A stretch of 64,000 nt of DNA from an uncultured Desulfobacter sp. (GCF_963677125.1 NZ_OY781882.1:2116501-2180500); one strand, 5' to 3'; numbered from the stretch's first letter, positions 38,454-46,419 are shown. Notes: a model not told the origin generated them from the letters alone. Made by a program: numbers and translations.

Positions 38454-38499
38454 CCCGGCAGCAGAGTACCTTCCACCAAGAATATCCTCTGCAACCGGG
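38454..38499. repeat. Hairpin in the element control region
   Basis: CCCGG (38454-38458), then GCAGAG (38461-38466), pair with CTCTGC (38487-38492) and CCGGG (38495-38499), with 2-base bulges. Preceded by TTGACTATAATT and a T-run. It could be part of a small regulatory RNA or a protein-binding site. Confidence 0.4.
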
Positions 38500-38745
38500 C
38501 CGGATAATGGTTTCATTTAGCCTCCTATGGGGTTTTTGAACCATTCGGATCTATAATAGTATGCTTTGCCGTTGGAATCAACACGCATCGCATATTGTCT
38601 AATTTCCCTTTTTTTAAAAAAAAATTACAAAAAAAATTATCCAACAATATCAAGATGTTTGAACACTTTTGTTTTTCTCATGCTGTTGAGGCACCCCAAA
38701 AATCCTCTTTTTTAGGGGGGTATTTTTCTAAAAGTGAGTATTTAG

Positions 38746-38885
38746 CACGTTGATGACCAGTGCAGCATCGAGGACAAACAACTTGAAAGGCAAGAGCGTC
38801 AACGGTTTTGGCTGTTTTTGTGTCCATTCAATTTAATGGTGACATCTATCACGTTGATGACAAATGACGCAACAAGGCCAAACAG
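38746..38885. repeat. Pair of direct repeats, candidate iterons
   Basis: Two copies of a roughly 35-base sequence, at 38746-38781 and 38850-38885, start-to-start spacing 104. Shared bases: CACGTTGATGACnAnTGnnGCAnCnAGGnCAAACAnC. They lie just upstream of the HTH and primase genes, where origins or excisionase sites often lie in small elements. Confidence 0.55.
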
Positions 38886-38998
38886 CCGAAAAACGACGAC
38901 TGGCAAGGGTTTCCGCGTGAATGAGGGGGACTCGCCCCAAAAGTGAACAAGGTGCAACATTTAATGAAACACCGGCAAAAAAACAAAGGAATTTAAAA

Positions 38999-39250
38999 AT
39001 GAATGAATCAAAAGATCCCCAATGGTGGGAGGCATTACAAAAGAAACTTGAAGAAAAATTTCCGGCAGGCATCCCCCGAACCAAAATCGGTGAGGCGACA
39101 GGCGGCGTTTTCCACCCGCGCACCACATCTAATTGGGATTCACAAGGTTGTGGAATTGAAGGGCGATTCAAGATTGGCCGGCTGACAGTTTACCCCGTCA
39201 AAGGGGTTGTTGAAGCCCTAAAAGCCCGGACCTCTGTTATTGATGCGTAG
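38999..39250 (+). CDS. Small HTH protein, possible excisionase or AlpA-like regulator
   Basis: 83 residues from the ATG at 38999 (AAAGGAA upstream); a longer frame from 38921 is unlikely. The segment IPRTKIGEATGGVFHPRTTSNWDSQGCG has the look of a winged-helix or MerR/AlpA-like DNA-binding domain (helix, turn, helix, then the wing FKIGRLTVYPVKGVVEAL). In small integrative elements such proteins direct excision or activate replication genes. An intrinsic terminator follows it. Confidence 0.6.
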   Translation: MNESKDPQWWEALQKKLEEKFPAGIPRTKIGEATGGVFHPRTTSNWDSQGCGIEGRFKIGRLTVYPVKGVVEALKARTSVIDA

Positions 39251-39271
39251 AGTGTTCGATGGACCAAAAAT

Positions 39272-39308
39272 AAAACGCCCGCAGGCGGCAAACCAAACGG
39301 GCGTTTTT
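39272..39308 (+). terminator. Intrinsic terminator/attenuator between HTH and primase genes
   Basis: AAAACGCCCG (39272-39281) pairs with CGGGCGTTTT at 39298-39307, followed by the remaining T, with a loop containing its own CAGGCGGC. It lies 22 bases after the HTH stop and 16 before the primase start, so it separates the two expression units or attenuates primase expression. Confidence 0.8.
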
Positions 39309-39323
39309 GAAGGAAACTTTTTT

Positions 39324-39980
39324 ATGTATGGCTACGATAATACCACACACCCCGAAAAAATCAACCAAAATAATGAGTTAGATTACGGCCAGGCGGCAAA
39401 GAATATCCTGACCCATGCCAGGGGATATGATCGGCAGGACACGACCGCGGCTATTAAAAACATTGATCTGGTCGCCCTGGTTCAGGCTCACGGCGTCAAC
39501 CTTAAAAAATCCGGCACCCGGTATGTAGACCTTTGCCCATTCCATGACGACAAAACGCCGTCATTTTTTGTTTATCCGAACAACTCCTTTTACTGTTTTG
39601 GTTGCGGTATCGGCGGAGACGCAGCAACATTTATAATGAAAATGTATGGATGCTCTTTCCCCGAAGCTTTAGAAAAATTGGGTATCAAAAAAACAAGTGG
39701 AGCCTTTTCATGCACTCAGGTCATGCAAATTAAAAAGGTAAAGGCCAAACGTGCTTTGCTTGAGTCTTTCAGGGCCTGGGAGGCAGAATATAGCAGTCGT
39801 TTAGGTAAGTTGATTACCTCGGCTTATCAATGCCTATCCAGGGTCAAAACGGAAGATGATCTAAATAAAGTTGCCTGGGTTCACAAGCCGTTGACCGTCT
39901 GGAAATACCACCTTGATGTTTTGTGTTACGGCACTGACAAGGACAAATACAAGCTTTTTCGGGAGGTGTCCAATGGATGA
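39324..39980 (+). CDS. CHC2 zinc-finger DNA primase-like protein
   Basis: 218 residues from the ATG at 39324 (GAAGGAAA upstream); the frame from 39240 would read through the terminator. A DnaG-type zinc finger is near residues 70-100: CPFHDDKTPSFFVYP, then FYCFGCGIGGDAATF. The C-terminal half is helical, without the TOPRIM catalytic domain, so the protein is probably the zinc-binding part of a two-protein primase or a loading factor. It overlaps the ATPase gene by 8 bases. Together they form the replication module. Confidence 0.85.
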   Translation: MYGYDNTTHPEKINQNNELDYGQAAKNILTHARGYDRQDTTAAIKNIDLVALVQAHGVNLKKSGTRYVDLCPFHDDKTPSFFVYPNNSFYCFGCGIGGDAATFIMKMYGCSFPEALEKLGIKKTSGAFSCTQVMQIKKVKAKRALLESFRAWEAEYSSRLGKLITSAYQCLSRVKTEDDLNKVAWVHKPLTVWKYHLDVLCYGTDKDKYKLFREVSNG

Positions 39981-41832
39981 TTTTGATTTGGGTGAAGAAC
40001 TATTGAATGACCATCAGGATGCCGAAAAAAACCAGATTGATAAAGCGCTTGAGCAATCCAAGACTGACCCCGGCGCATTGTTTGAGCCTGAAATATTGGA
40101 TTTTTTAAAAGAAATCAGGAGGAATAATCCGGCTGAGTGGGCCAGAATTCGGACAAGGTTTAAAAATGCCAATAAAAATAATTCGGTAACGCTCCTGGAT
40201 AAGTTAGTCAAAGCCTTTGGCAATGGTGATGCCACCAACGAATCAAAAGCGGATAAGGTGGTTGCATTATTGCAAGAGAAAGGTTCGTTTTTCCATAACC
40301 AGGATCGTGAACCCTTTGTCTCATTTGAGCATGATGGACATACCGAAGTTTACTCTTTGCAATCGACTGGTTTTTTGGAATGGGCCGGATATACATTTTT
40401 TAAGGAAATGGGTCAGACGGCAGGTGAAACCACATTGAAGTCTGCAACAGATTCTTTGTCTGGCTTGGCAAAATATGAAGGTGAACAGCACGATACTTTT
40501 ATCAGGATAGCCAAATATGGTGATGGATATGTGATAGACCGATGCAGCGATGATTGGAGCGTGGTCCACATCTATCCCGGCGGGTGGGAGGTTTTAAATA
40601 GTTCTCCTGTCAAATTTTGGCGAACCGAAACCATGCGGGAAATTCCAACGCCGTTAAAAAACAATGTAAAGGGTGTAGACGATGTACTTTGGAAACACCT
40701 TAATATTCCTAAAGAAGATAGGTTACTGCTTCTTGCCTTTATACTCGAATGTCTACGGCCTGAAACCCCGTTTGTGATTATTGAATTTTTAGGCGGACAA
40801 GGAACATCTAAAAGTACAACCCAAAGCAATGCCAGGGATTTGATAGACCCAAATGCCGTAAACCTGCGGGCTGCACCCAAAACCACTGAAGAAATTTTTG
40901 TAGGTGCTGCCAATAATTATATTGTCAGTTTCAACAATTTGTCCCATTTGGCGGCATCTATGCAAGATGCCTTATGTATCTTGGCTACTGGTGGAGGCGT
41001 GGCAACGCGGGAATATTATACAAATTTTGGTGAAGCGTTAATGGAAACAAAGCGCCCGGTCATGATGAACGGCATATCTAACTTGGCAACTGCCCAGGAT
41101 CTTATTGACCGGACTATCCGTCTTATTTTGCCTGAAATCGAAGAGTACAAAGAAGAATCTACTTTAAAAGAAGATTTTCTTAAAGACAAACCCGCGATCT
41201 TGGCAGCCATTTATGATCTATTCGCCCAAACATTAAAGAAACTTCCTGATATTAAAATCAAAAATCCGCCACGAATGGCAGACTTTGCACGGCTTGGTGA
41301 AGCCATGTCCCAGGTCTTGGGGCATGAACCGGGAGAATTTGTTTCTGTTTACAATGAAGCCCGGCGGCAAGCAATCATCCATGCTCTTGACGGCAGCCCG
41401 GTTGCACTGGCTCTTCAGGAGCTGCTTAAAGAACACCCTTCCAGTCTTGATTATGTCTTAATGAAGGATGCTTTAAAGCGGCTTGAAGATTATAAGCCAT
41501 GGGGTGAAGCATGGCCGAAAAGCCCACAAGGACTTGGGAATATTATCAGGCGGAATCAACATGGACTTAAAGCAATCGGTATCAATGTAATTTTCCATAA
41601 CCGGAATAAAAAAGGGGTGTATATCACAATCAAGCGTATACCTTTTTTTAACGAAAAAAACAACGTTGGGAATAAGTCTACACCTTCTACACCGTCTACA
41701 CCCATAAACGGAACAGGTGTAAAGGGTGTAAACGATGTAGACTTAAACCCCACTCAGATTTCCGAGCGAAAAAAAGATACCGGTGCAAATCAAAATACAC
41801 CCCAGGAGACCGCCGATGTTGAATATTTCTAA
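39973..41832 (+). CDS. P-loop replication ATPase, probable helicase
   Basis: 619 residues from the ATG at 39973 with GGGAGG six bases before. Walker A is FLGGQGTSKSTT near residue 275; the following segments VSFNNLSHL, ATGGGVATREYYTN and LIDRTIRLILPEI fit a superfamily 3/AAA+ type phage ATPase (DUF927 or D5-like). The N-terminal 200 residues are unassigned. The C-terminus is low complexity (STPSTPSTP) and likely disordered. It probably unwinds the element's origin with the primase. No TOPRIM or prim-pol domain is seen. Confidence 0.8.
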   Translation: MDDFDLGEELLNDHQDAEKNQIDKALEQSKTDPGALFEPEILDFLKEIRRNNPAEWARIRTRFKNANKNNSVTLLDKLVKAFGNGDATNESKADKVVALLQEKGSFFHNQDREPFVSFEHDGHTEVYSLQSTGFLEWAGYTFFKEMGQTAGETTLKSATDSLSGLAKYEGEQHDTFIRIAKYGDGYVIDRCSDDWSVVHIYPGGWEVLNSSPVKFWRTETMREIPTPLKNNVKGVDDVLWKHLNIPKEDRLLLLAFILECLRPETPFVIIEFLGGQGTSKSTTQSNARDLIDPNAVNLRAAPKTTEEIFVGAANNYIVSFNNLSHLAASMQDALCILATGGGVATREYYTNFGEALMETKRPVMMNGISNLATAQDLIDRTIRLILPEIEEYKEESTLKEDFLKDKPAILAAIYDLFAQTLKKLPDIKIKNPPRMADFARLGEAMSQVLGHEPGEFVSVYNEARRQAIIHALDGSPVALALQELLKEHPSSLDYVLMKDALKRLEDYKPWGEAWPKSPQGLGNIIRRNQHGLKAIGINVIFHNRNKKGVYITIKRIPFFNEKNNVGNKSTPSTPSTPINGTGVKGVNDVDLNPTQISERKKDTGANQNTPQETADVEYF

Positions 41833-42157
41833 CGGTGTCAACCTTATCCTGGATGAACATGGCCGGATTCAGGCCGAGGGGCTTAAAAGCCTTCCCAATG
41901 ATCAAGCAATTGAGATTCGGCAACTGATTAAAGATAACCGTGGTGTCATCGTTGAATATCTCAATCTTTGGAACCGGGCCTGGGCGCTGGCTGATTATGT
42001 GGACGGCGGCGAGTCCATAGCACCATACGCTGAACGGGCAGCCAGAATGCCGGAACTGAACCGGATGGTGGAACGTATGCGTTCCATTGAGAACGTACTT
42101 AAGACCGTTAAAACACCGAAAAATGTACACAAAAAACCATTAAAACCCGCCGTATAA
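41816..42157 (+). CDS. Unknown element protein, primase-associated position
   Basis: 113 residues from the ATG at 41816 (GGAG seven bases upstream), overlapping the ATPase stop by 17 bases. The N-terminal half reads GVNLILDEHGRIQAEGLKSL and IEIRQLIKDNRGVIVEYLN, resembling a short module found beside phage replication genes. The C-terminal 40 residues are basic. No function assigned. Confidence 0.65.
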   Translation: MLNISNGVNLILDEHGRIQAEGLKSLPNDQAIEIRQLIKDNRGVIVEYLNLWNRAWALADYVDGGESIAPYAERAARMPELNRMVERMRSIENVLKTVKTPKNVHKKPLKPAV

Positions 42158-42195
42158 AGGCGTTTTGACAATAAGCCGGGGGATTGGAGTAAAAA

Positions 42196-42414
42196 ATGAG
42201 TAAAGGCGTCAGATTAAATTCCCTGCGGGATGTCCGTAGATTCATGGCGAAAATTATTAATCAATTGCATCGTTCAGAGATCGAGGAAAGCCGGGGGCGG
42301 ACCTTGGCATACATGAGCAGCATTCTCAAAGATGTCCTGAAAGAATCGGACATCGAAGAACGAATAGCACAACTTGAAAAACAAGCAGAGGAACAGAGCA
42401 ATGGCAAGTATTAA
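42196..42414 (+). CDS. Small helical unknown protein
   Basis: 72 residues, almost entirely helical and charged, with a coiled-coil-like tail (EERIAQLEKQAEEQ). GGGGATTGGAG lies upstream. It overlaps the next gene by 14 bases. No family is recognised; the compact overlaps argue that it is a real gene of the element. Confidence 0.6.
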   Translation: MSKGVRLNSLRDVRRFMAKIINQLHRSEIEESRGRTLAYMSSILKDVLKESDIEERIAQLEKQAEEQSNGKY

Positions 42415-42742
42415 GGCCCGGCTGGAACGGCTTGAAAAAATGGGGACACATTTGAGTTATCCACCTCTTGTGATCTTCCCTCACAATTCAAAAGAAATCT
42501 TAGGATTCAGGCTTGAAGATAGGGAGGAATCTGTCATGAGAATTAAGGGTGAAGCTGTAAGAGATTTGCAGGACAGAGCTTTGAAACACTTTGGCCTTGA
42601 TTTAGGAAAAGCCCGTTTTTACGCCATCACCAGGAGTTGGGGGCCATGGCCCTATCAAATGGATATGACCGAGGAAGAATGGCTGAGATGTGCGGAACGT
42701 CAGCAACGAGAAGCAAGGATGAAATTTTATGAGCAGTATTGA
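42401..42742 (+). CDS. Unknown element protein, first of a paralogous pair
   Basis: 113 residues. It starts MASIKARLERLEKM, then PPLVIFPHN, VRDLQDRALKHFGLDL and a Trp-rich segment (SWGPWPYQMDMTEEEW). The opening helix, the VIFP/VIIY strand and the RDLQDRALK helix resemble the next gene at 42729, suggesting duplication. The frame ends 14 bases into that gene. Function unknown. Confidence 0.6.
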   Translation: MASIKARLERLEKMGTHLSYPPLVIFPHNSKEILGFRLEDREESVMRIKGEAVRDLQDRALKHFGLDLGKARFYAITRSWGPWPYQMDMTEEEWLRCAERQQREARMKFYEQY

Positions 42743-43028
42743 AAAAAGAATAGAAAATCTTGAAAAATACTTCGGCACTAATGACACCGGCCCCGGAACC
42801 GAGGCGGTAATAATTTACCGGGAGGATCATTCCAGGGATGCAGCGGACCCGGAGCCGGTGACACGGTTCAGCTTTTCCGGCCAGCAGATCCACCGGGAGC
42901 CGGGGGAATTGTACCAGGATTTTGAAACCAGGGCGTTGAAAACAGCGCTTGAACTTTTACCCAAAAAACAGCCAGGACAGGCGGCACCAGTACCGGTGTT
43001 ACTTGGCAATGGCTCTTTGCAAAAATAA
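42729..43028 (+). CDS. Unknown element protein, second of a paralogous pair
   Basis: 99 residues: MSSIEKRIENLEKYFG, AVIIYRED, LYQDFETRALKTALELLP. These align in order with the 42401 gene but the Trp-rich tail is missing. The start lies inside the end of its neighbour. Function unknown; a helical adaptor or DNA-binding role is possible. Confidence 0.6.
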   Translation: MSSIEKRIENLEKYFGTNDTGPGTEAVIIYREDHSRDAADPEPVTRFSFSGQQIHREPGELYQDFETRALKTALELLPKKQPGQAAPVPVLLGNGSLQK

Positions 43029-43050
43029 TTTACAAAAAAAGGAATTTATC

Positions 43051-43740
43051 ATGAGTGAATTTTTAAACCTAAACCAAAACATTGCCCAGATGGCCGGTGG
43101 ACCAATCGTTGAACCCCAGGACACCGATCAGGATCACCAGGATTTCGGGGAGCTGTATCTTGCCATGCGGCAGCAAATCCCACACGTCAACGCGGCATAT
43201 GATGCGGCTAAGAATATTGATGCTGATGTGCCGGAACCCCGCCGCAGAGAACGACAACGACTTACTGTTTTAGAAGCTGAAGCAAACTATCTCTCCGCAA
43301 TGGAAAAACCTCTTGCCGAACTGGAAAGCAGGCTTGCAGCCAAAGAAAACAGGATACTGGAAGAGGCGAATATCCGGCCTTCAATGGACCCTGTTATTTC
43401 TGAGATGAAAGCCAGGGAAGTTCGGGACACTCTGTTATCACTCAAGGAGAGCGAACGTGCGTCCATGTTGATGGAAGCAGCCAGAAACGGACACAAGGCG
43501 GCTATTGATGCTATCAAGGACTCTCTGCTGCCAATTGTAGGCAAAGAGATTTTGGAAAGGGCAGAGGAAAGCTATTTGCGGCACCACGTACCTAACCTTA
43601 AACAAATCAGGGAACACAACCGCGAAGCCCTTTTACGGGCTCGGAATAAAACGTTAAGGGTTGCCTGGGGATTGCGTCGGGCGTTTAATGTCCCACTGTC
43701 TGCCCAGCTTCCGAAGAAACGGGAGGATGCCAATGCCTAA
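43051..43740 (+). CDS. Coiled-coil unknown protein of the element
   Basis: 229 residues from the ATG at 43051 (AAAGGA upstream). Long helices dominate: PLAELESRLAAKENRILEE, LLSLKESERASMLMEAA, ERAEESYLRHHVPNLKQI. This could be a scaffold-like or phage-morphogenesis interfering protein, but nothing in the sequence proves it. It overlaps the next gene by 8 bases. Confidence 0.6.
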   Translation: MSEFLNLNQNIAQMAGGPIVEPQDTDQDHQDFGELYLAMRQQIPHVNAAYDAAKNIDADVPEPRRRERQRLTVLEAEANYLSAMEKPLAELESRLAAKENRILEEANIRPSMDPVISEMKAREVRDTLLSLKESERASMLMEAARNGHKAAIDAIKDSLLPIVGKEILERAEESYLRHHVPNLKQIREHNREALLRARNKTLRVAWGLRRAFNVPLSAQLPKKREDANA

Positions 43741-44107
43741 TCAAAAAATGGACAATGGAGATTATATAGATCTGGCGCATGCCGATATGTTCGAAGAGGG
43801 CAAAACAGACAATCTAAATAAGTCGATGGCAACCGGCACCAGTGACGGCCATGAGCGCTTGTTTCGTACACCACAGGGGCGTTTTGTTCTTCAATCCTGG
43901 GTAGGGCATCGCCGCCCTCAATCCTGGGTTGAAATCACCAGAGACCAGGCCGTCGAATGGCTTGAACGTAACGAATGGAAGCCTCAAACGGCTACATACG
44001 GCGGCTCACAGATTGGCCGTAAGACATTTACGCGGACAGTAGACGAAACCAAGGCTGAATTTGAGCGCCGTGTGAACAAAGCCGTGCTTGAACTCCAGCG
44101 GAAATAA
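43733..44107 (+). CDS. Unknown element protein
   Basis: 124 residues from the ATG at 43733 (GGGAGG upstream), overlapping the previous stop by 8 bases. Middle segment: ERLFRTPQGRFVLQSWVGHR, then PQSWVEITRDQAVEWLERNEW, reminiscent of small phage-encoded modules that follow primases. The tail is helical. Last gene of the early run; two hairpins follow. Confidence 0.6.
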   Translation: MPNQKMDNGDYIDLAHADMFEEGKTDNLNKSMATGTSDGHERLFRTPQGRFVLQSWVGHRRPQSWVEITRDQAVEWLERNEWKPQTATYGGSQIGRKTFTRTVDETKAEFERRVNKAVLELQRK

Positions 44108-44114
44108 TTAAACT

Positions 44115-44170
44115 GGCAGGATAGGCCTGCCACATGCTCCTACCCGGCTATATGATTGGGGGCCGGGTAG
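44115..44170 (+). terminator. Two tandem hairpins after the early gene run
   Basis: GGCAGG-ATAGG-CCTGCC style hairpin (44115-44131), then CTACCCGGC / GCCGGGTAG (44140-44148 and 44162-44170). No T-run follows, so they may be a weak or Rho-assisted terminator. They separate the replication genes from the second gene block. From 44171 to 44558 no gene is recognised; a minus-strand frame at 44342-44527 lacks any family resemblance. Confidence 0.5.
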
Positions 44171-44558
44171 GATATATTCCTTGAAAGTTGGCGCCGGTTC
44201 CCCGATTAACCACCGGTGCCTGCTGGCCCTGCCTGGTTTTTAAAAAGATTGGGAAAACATCAATTTAAGACGACTATTTTGATGTGTTTGAGACATAACC
44301 CAAGGATTGAAAAAGGCCGTGAAATCCCTAATGCCTTGATACTAAAGGGTCTGCGCGTTCCTAGTCCGATAACATACATTATGTAAACTTTTGGCTATTT
44401 TTCGATCAAAACGCTTGTCAATAAAGGCTTTTGGCTGATTTTTATGGACTGCGTAAAAACGCAATCGGGTCAAAACGATACAGTTTTTCAGGGGTTTCCG
44501 GGCGTACCGGGTTGAGGTTTTCCGCAATACAAAAACATAACAAATTTAAAACAAGAAC

Positions 44559-44587
44559 TTGACTGTGTATGATATCCGTGTTATGAA
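44559..44587 (+). promoter_or_regulatory. Sigma-70 type promoter of the RHH-like gene
   Basis: TTGACT (44559-44564), 17-base spacer, TATGAA (44582-44587). The start codon lies 36 bases further on with AAAGGAAG before it. A motif of about 20 bases (44588-44606) follows the -10 box directly, where a repressor would block the polymerase. Confidence 0.65.
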
Positions 44588-44965
44588 ACAAGTATACAAC
44601 ACGAATAAATAAAGGAAGTAACATGAATGGGGTAGACCCAAAAGAGCGCATGAAACGATACCGGGCAGAGATGATTGAAAAGGGATACACCTCAACCACT
44701 ATCTTTTTATCACAGGAACACCGGGCAGAACTCAAGCGCCTGGGGGATGAACACAGACTAACCAGGGCCGAGGCTGCCGAACATATCTTTCAAGCCTATC
44801 TGCAATCCGACAACAAAGACGTAACACAAGCGTATAACATAAACACGGATCAGATATCAGAAATCCACGCAGCTATTGAAGATCTGGGCACCCGGTTGAA
44901 AGCCCTGGAGTCAAAACAGGCTGAATCTAATAACAAAAATGCAACACAAATATACAATACGAACA
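44588..44965. repeat. Three-copy motif of about 20 bases in promoter and coding region
   Basis: ACAAGTATACAACACGAAT (44588-44606), ACAAGCGTATAACATAAACA (44826-44845) and ACAAATATACAATACGAACA (44946-44965). The first lies just after the -10 box; the other two lie inside the gene and encode similar peptides (TQAYNINT and TQIYNTNI). A candidate operator set for autoregulation. Confidence 0.5.
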
Positions 44966-45291
44966 TTGAAAGCCGGGTTGAACCGCCTGGTGTAATGCCA
45001 GATCAGCCCACCGGGGATTCAATCCCTGCCCCTCTGGATGCCATACCCGAACGCGGGACCCCTGAATATTCTGACTGGTTGTTCAAGATGATTGACCCCC
45101 TGAAAAGATCCGGCATGAGTTCAATCAAAATCGAGCGTAAATTTAATGACGATGGAGTTAAGCCAGCGTCAACCAAGAAAAATAAATTCAATCGAGGTTC
45201 AGCAGACTCTTTTTATAAAGGGAGACTCCAAAAGATGGGCCTTAGATGGGATAAGGATCTGAAACAGCCCGTGCCGATTGATAAACCCTAA
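44623..45291 (+). CDS. RHH-like DNA-binding regulator of the element
   Basis: 222 residues. Residues 20-60 (TSTTIFLSQEHRAELKRLGD, RLTRAEAAEHIFQAYL) look like a ribbon-helix-helix: one strand and two helices. A coiled-coil linker and a C-terminal region with repeated QAYNIN/QIYNTN peptides and WLFKMIDPLKRSGMSSIKIERKFND follow; this tail resembles small recombinase- or repressor-associated modules. Its own promoter holds a copy of the motif found inside the gene, so autoregulation is likely. Biological role unknown. Confidence 0.6.
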   Translation: MNGVDPKERMKRYRAEMIEKGYTSTTIFLSQEHRAELKRLGDEHRLTRAEAAEHIFQAYLQSDNKDVTQAYNINTDQISEIHAAIEDLGTRLKALESKQAESNNKNATQIYNTNIESRVEPPGVMPDQPTGDSIPAPLDAIPERGTPEYSDWLFKMIDPLKRSGMSSIKIERKFNDDGVKPASTKKNKFNRGSADSFYKGRLQKMGLRWDKDLKQPVPIDKP

Positions 45292-45402
45292 GAAAACCTA
45301 AGATTCACTCCCCAAATTTGGGGAACCCATATAGAACAGCCCCGGCAGGTGTCCTACCACCGGCCAGGGCCTAACCATTAAAACCTAAGAAGGAGATTTA
45401 AA

Positions 45403-45777
45403 ATGGCTAAATCAAATTGTACCCAAACCGAATTAAATGAGCAAGGGAACAAATCTTCCCTTATCCCAGATGTAACCAATGGCGTGATAAAGTTAGACGG
45501 CCTTCGACAAATGCTTTTTTGTGTTTCTCAAAGCGAATATTCTGCCAGGGAAATGAGTTCATCAGCTTTGTTGGGTGTTTCTGCTATCATGGAAGAATCA
45601 ATCGAAGAGATCGAGCAGGCTTATAATCACATGATTGATAACGAGACAAGATACATCACGAGGCATAGGAAATTAAGGGCATCTCTGGCGTCTTATCTTG
45701 AGTCGGATCTTTTTTGTAAGTCCGGCCTTGCCAAGATCCTTGCAGATGATGAAAAGGAGGTGCCAGATGCAAATTAA
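45403..45777 (+). CDS. Unknown helical protein of the element
   Basis: 124 residues, GAAGGAGA seven bases before the ATG. Segments GVIKLDGLRQMLFCVSQSEYSAREM and SALLGVSAIMEESIEEIEQAYNHMID resemble the next gene (SKLKSVAALLESF ... LLMGLSNIIEDSAKEIEYLIE). Both therefore belong to one helical family. They resemble small phage proteins often annotated as unknown. A palindrome CCCCAAATTTGGGG (45311-45324) lies upstream. Confidence 0.6.
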   Translation: MAKSNCTQTELNEQGNKSSLIPDVTNGVIKLDGLRQMLFCVSQSEYSAREMSSSALLGVSAIMEESIEEIEQAYNHMIDNETRYITRHRKLRASLASYLESDLFCKSGLAKILADDEKEVPDAN

Positions 45778-46036
45778 AGCCGATTTTACCAGGGATGAAC
45801 TGTTAAAGTCTCCGATAGACCCAATAGAAGAAGCCATCTATCCTTTGAGTAAATTGAAGTCGGTCGCTGCTCTTTTGGAGTCGTTTAAGCCGGATGACGG
45901 ATTTAATAACCTGCATGATGATTTTCTGATGGGTCTCTCCAACATTATTGAAGATTCGGCCAAGGAGATTGAATACCTGATAGAGGTATCCAGTGAGCAG
46001 TATCACCTCAAACGGAAGGGGGCCACCCATGCTTGA
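45767..46036 (+). CDS. Unknown helical protein, likely paralogue of the preceding gene
   Basis: 89 residues from the ATG at 45767 (AAAGGAGG six bases before), overlapping the previous stop by 11 bases. LMGLSNIIEDSAKEIEYLIEV matches the helix pattern LLGVSAIMEESIEEIEQAYN of its neighbour. This suggests a duplicated pair that may form a heterodimer. Confidence 0.6.
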   Translation: MQIKADFTRDELLKSPIDPIEEAIYPLSKLKSVAALLESFKPDDGFNNLHDDFLMGLSNIIEDSAKEIEYLIEVSSEQYHLKRKGATHA

Positions 46037-46364
46037 TATCACCATGGATAAAGACACCATCCGATACGCCATAGCCAAGCAGACATCCTCAATGGAGAGC
46101 ATCAATACAGCCTATGGTGAAATTGATCTTGACGATGAATTGAACCAGGCCGTCCAGGATGCCGTTGAAAGGGTTTTATACAAGCGCCTGGGGAAACGCC
46201 CATCGATTACCACGGAAACGGTTGAAATTAATGCCGTGCAGATGGAAGCCGTTGACAGCATGGTACAGTTGACCGGGAAATCAGCGGGCAGTCTGGTGCA
46301 GCTCATGTTTGAGCATGGGTTTGAATCTTGGGATAGCTTGGCCCGGTTGGTCGAGCCTGAATAA
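46029..46364 (+). CDS. Unknown element protein
   Basis: 111 residues from the ATG at 46029, overlapping the previous stop by 8 bases. MDKDTIRYAIAKQTSSMESI opens it; later ELNQAVQDAVERVLYKRLGKRP and VQLTGKSAGSLVQLMFEHGFESW suggest two helical units. No family recognised. Last plus-strand gene of the element, followed by a strong terminator. Confidence 0.6.
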   Translation: MLDITMDKDTIRYAIAKQTSSMESINTAYGEIDLDDELNQAVQDAVERVLYKRLGKRPSITTETVEINAVQMEAVDSMVQLTGKSAGSLVQLMFEHGFESWDSLARLVEPE

Positions 46365-46380
46365 CCTAACCTAACCCATT

Positions 46381-46417
46381 AAGCCCCCGGTGATATCCAT
46401 TGCCGGGGGCTTTTTTA
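46381..46417 (+). terminator. Intrinsic terminator of the element's second gene block
   Basis: AAGCCCCCGG (46381-46390) pairs with CCGGGGGCTT, followed by TTTTATTT. It ends the 44623-46364 operon and, with A's on the left side, may also act on the integrase transcript from the other strand. Confidence 0.9.
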
Positions 46418-46419
46418 TT

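Larger units (their letters stand above)
38319..38998. other. Control region at the left end of the element
   Basis: 680 bases without a convincing gene. It contains a long hairpin at 38454-38499 (CCCGG-GCAGAG / CTCTGC-CCGGG), an A/T-rich stretch around 38600, and a direct repeat of about 35 bases: CACGTTGATGACCAGTGCAG at 38746 and CACGTTGATGACAAATGACG at 38850. This could be the replication origin or integrase/excisionase binding region. The minus-strand frame at 38833-39171 is a shadow of the HTH gene. Confidence 0.5.

Noticed and set aside
38833..39171. Minus-strand 112-codon frame at the element's left end
   Set aside because: Antisense to the HTH gene and the direct-repeat region, no ribosome site or family resemblance.
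45403..46364. Toxin-antitoxin system
   Set aside because: Overlapping small genes fit the shape, but none resembles a known toxin or antitoxin.
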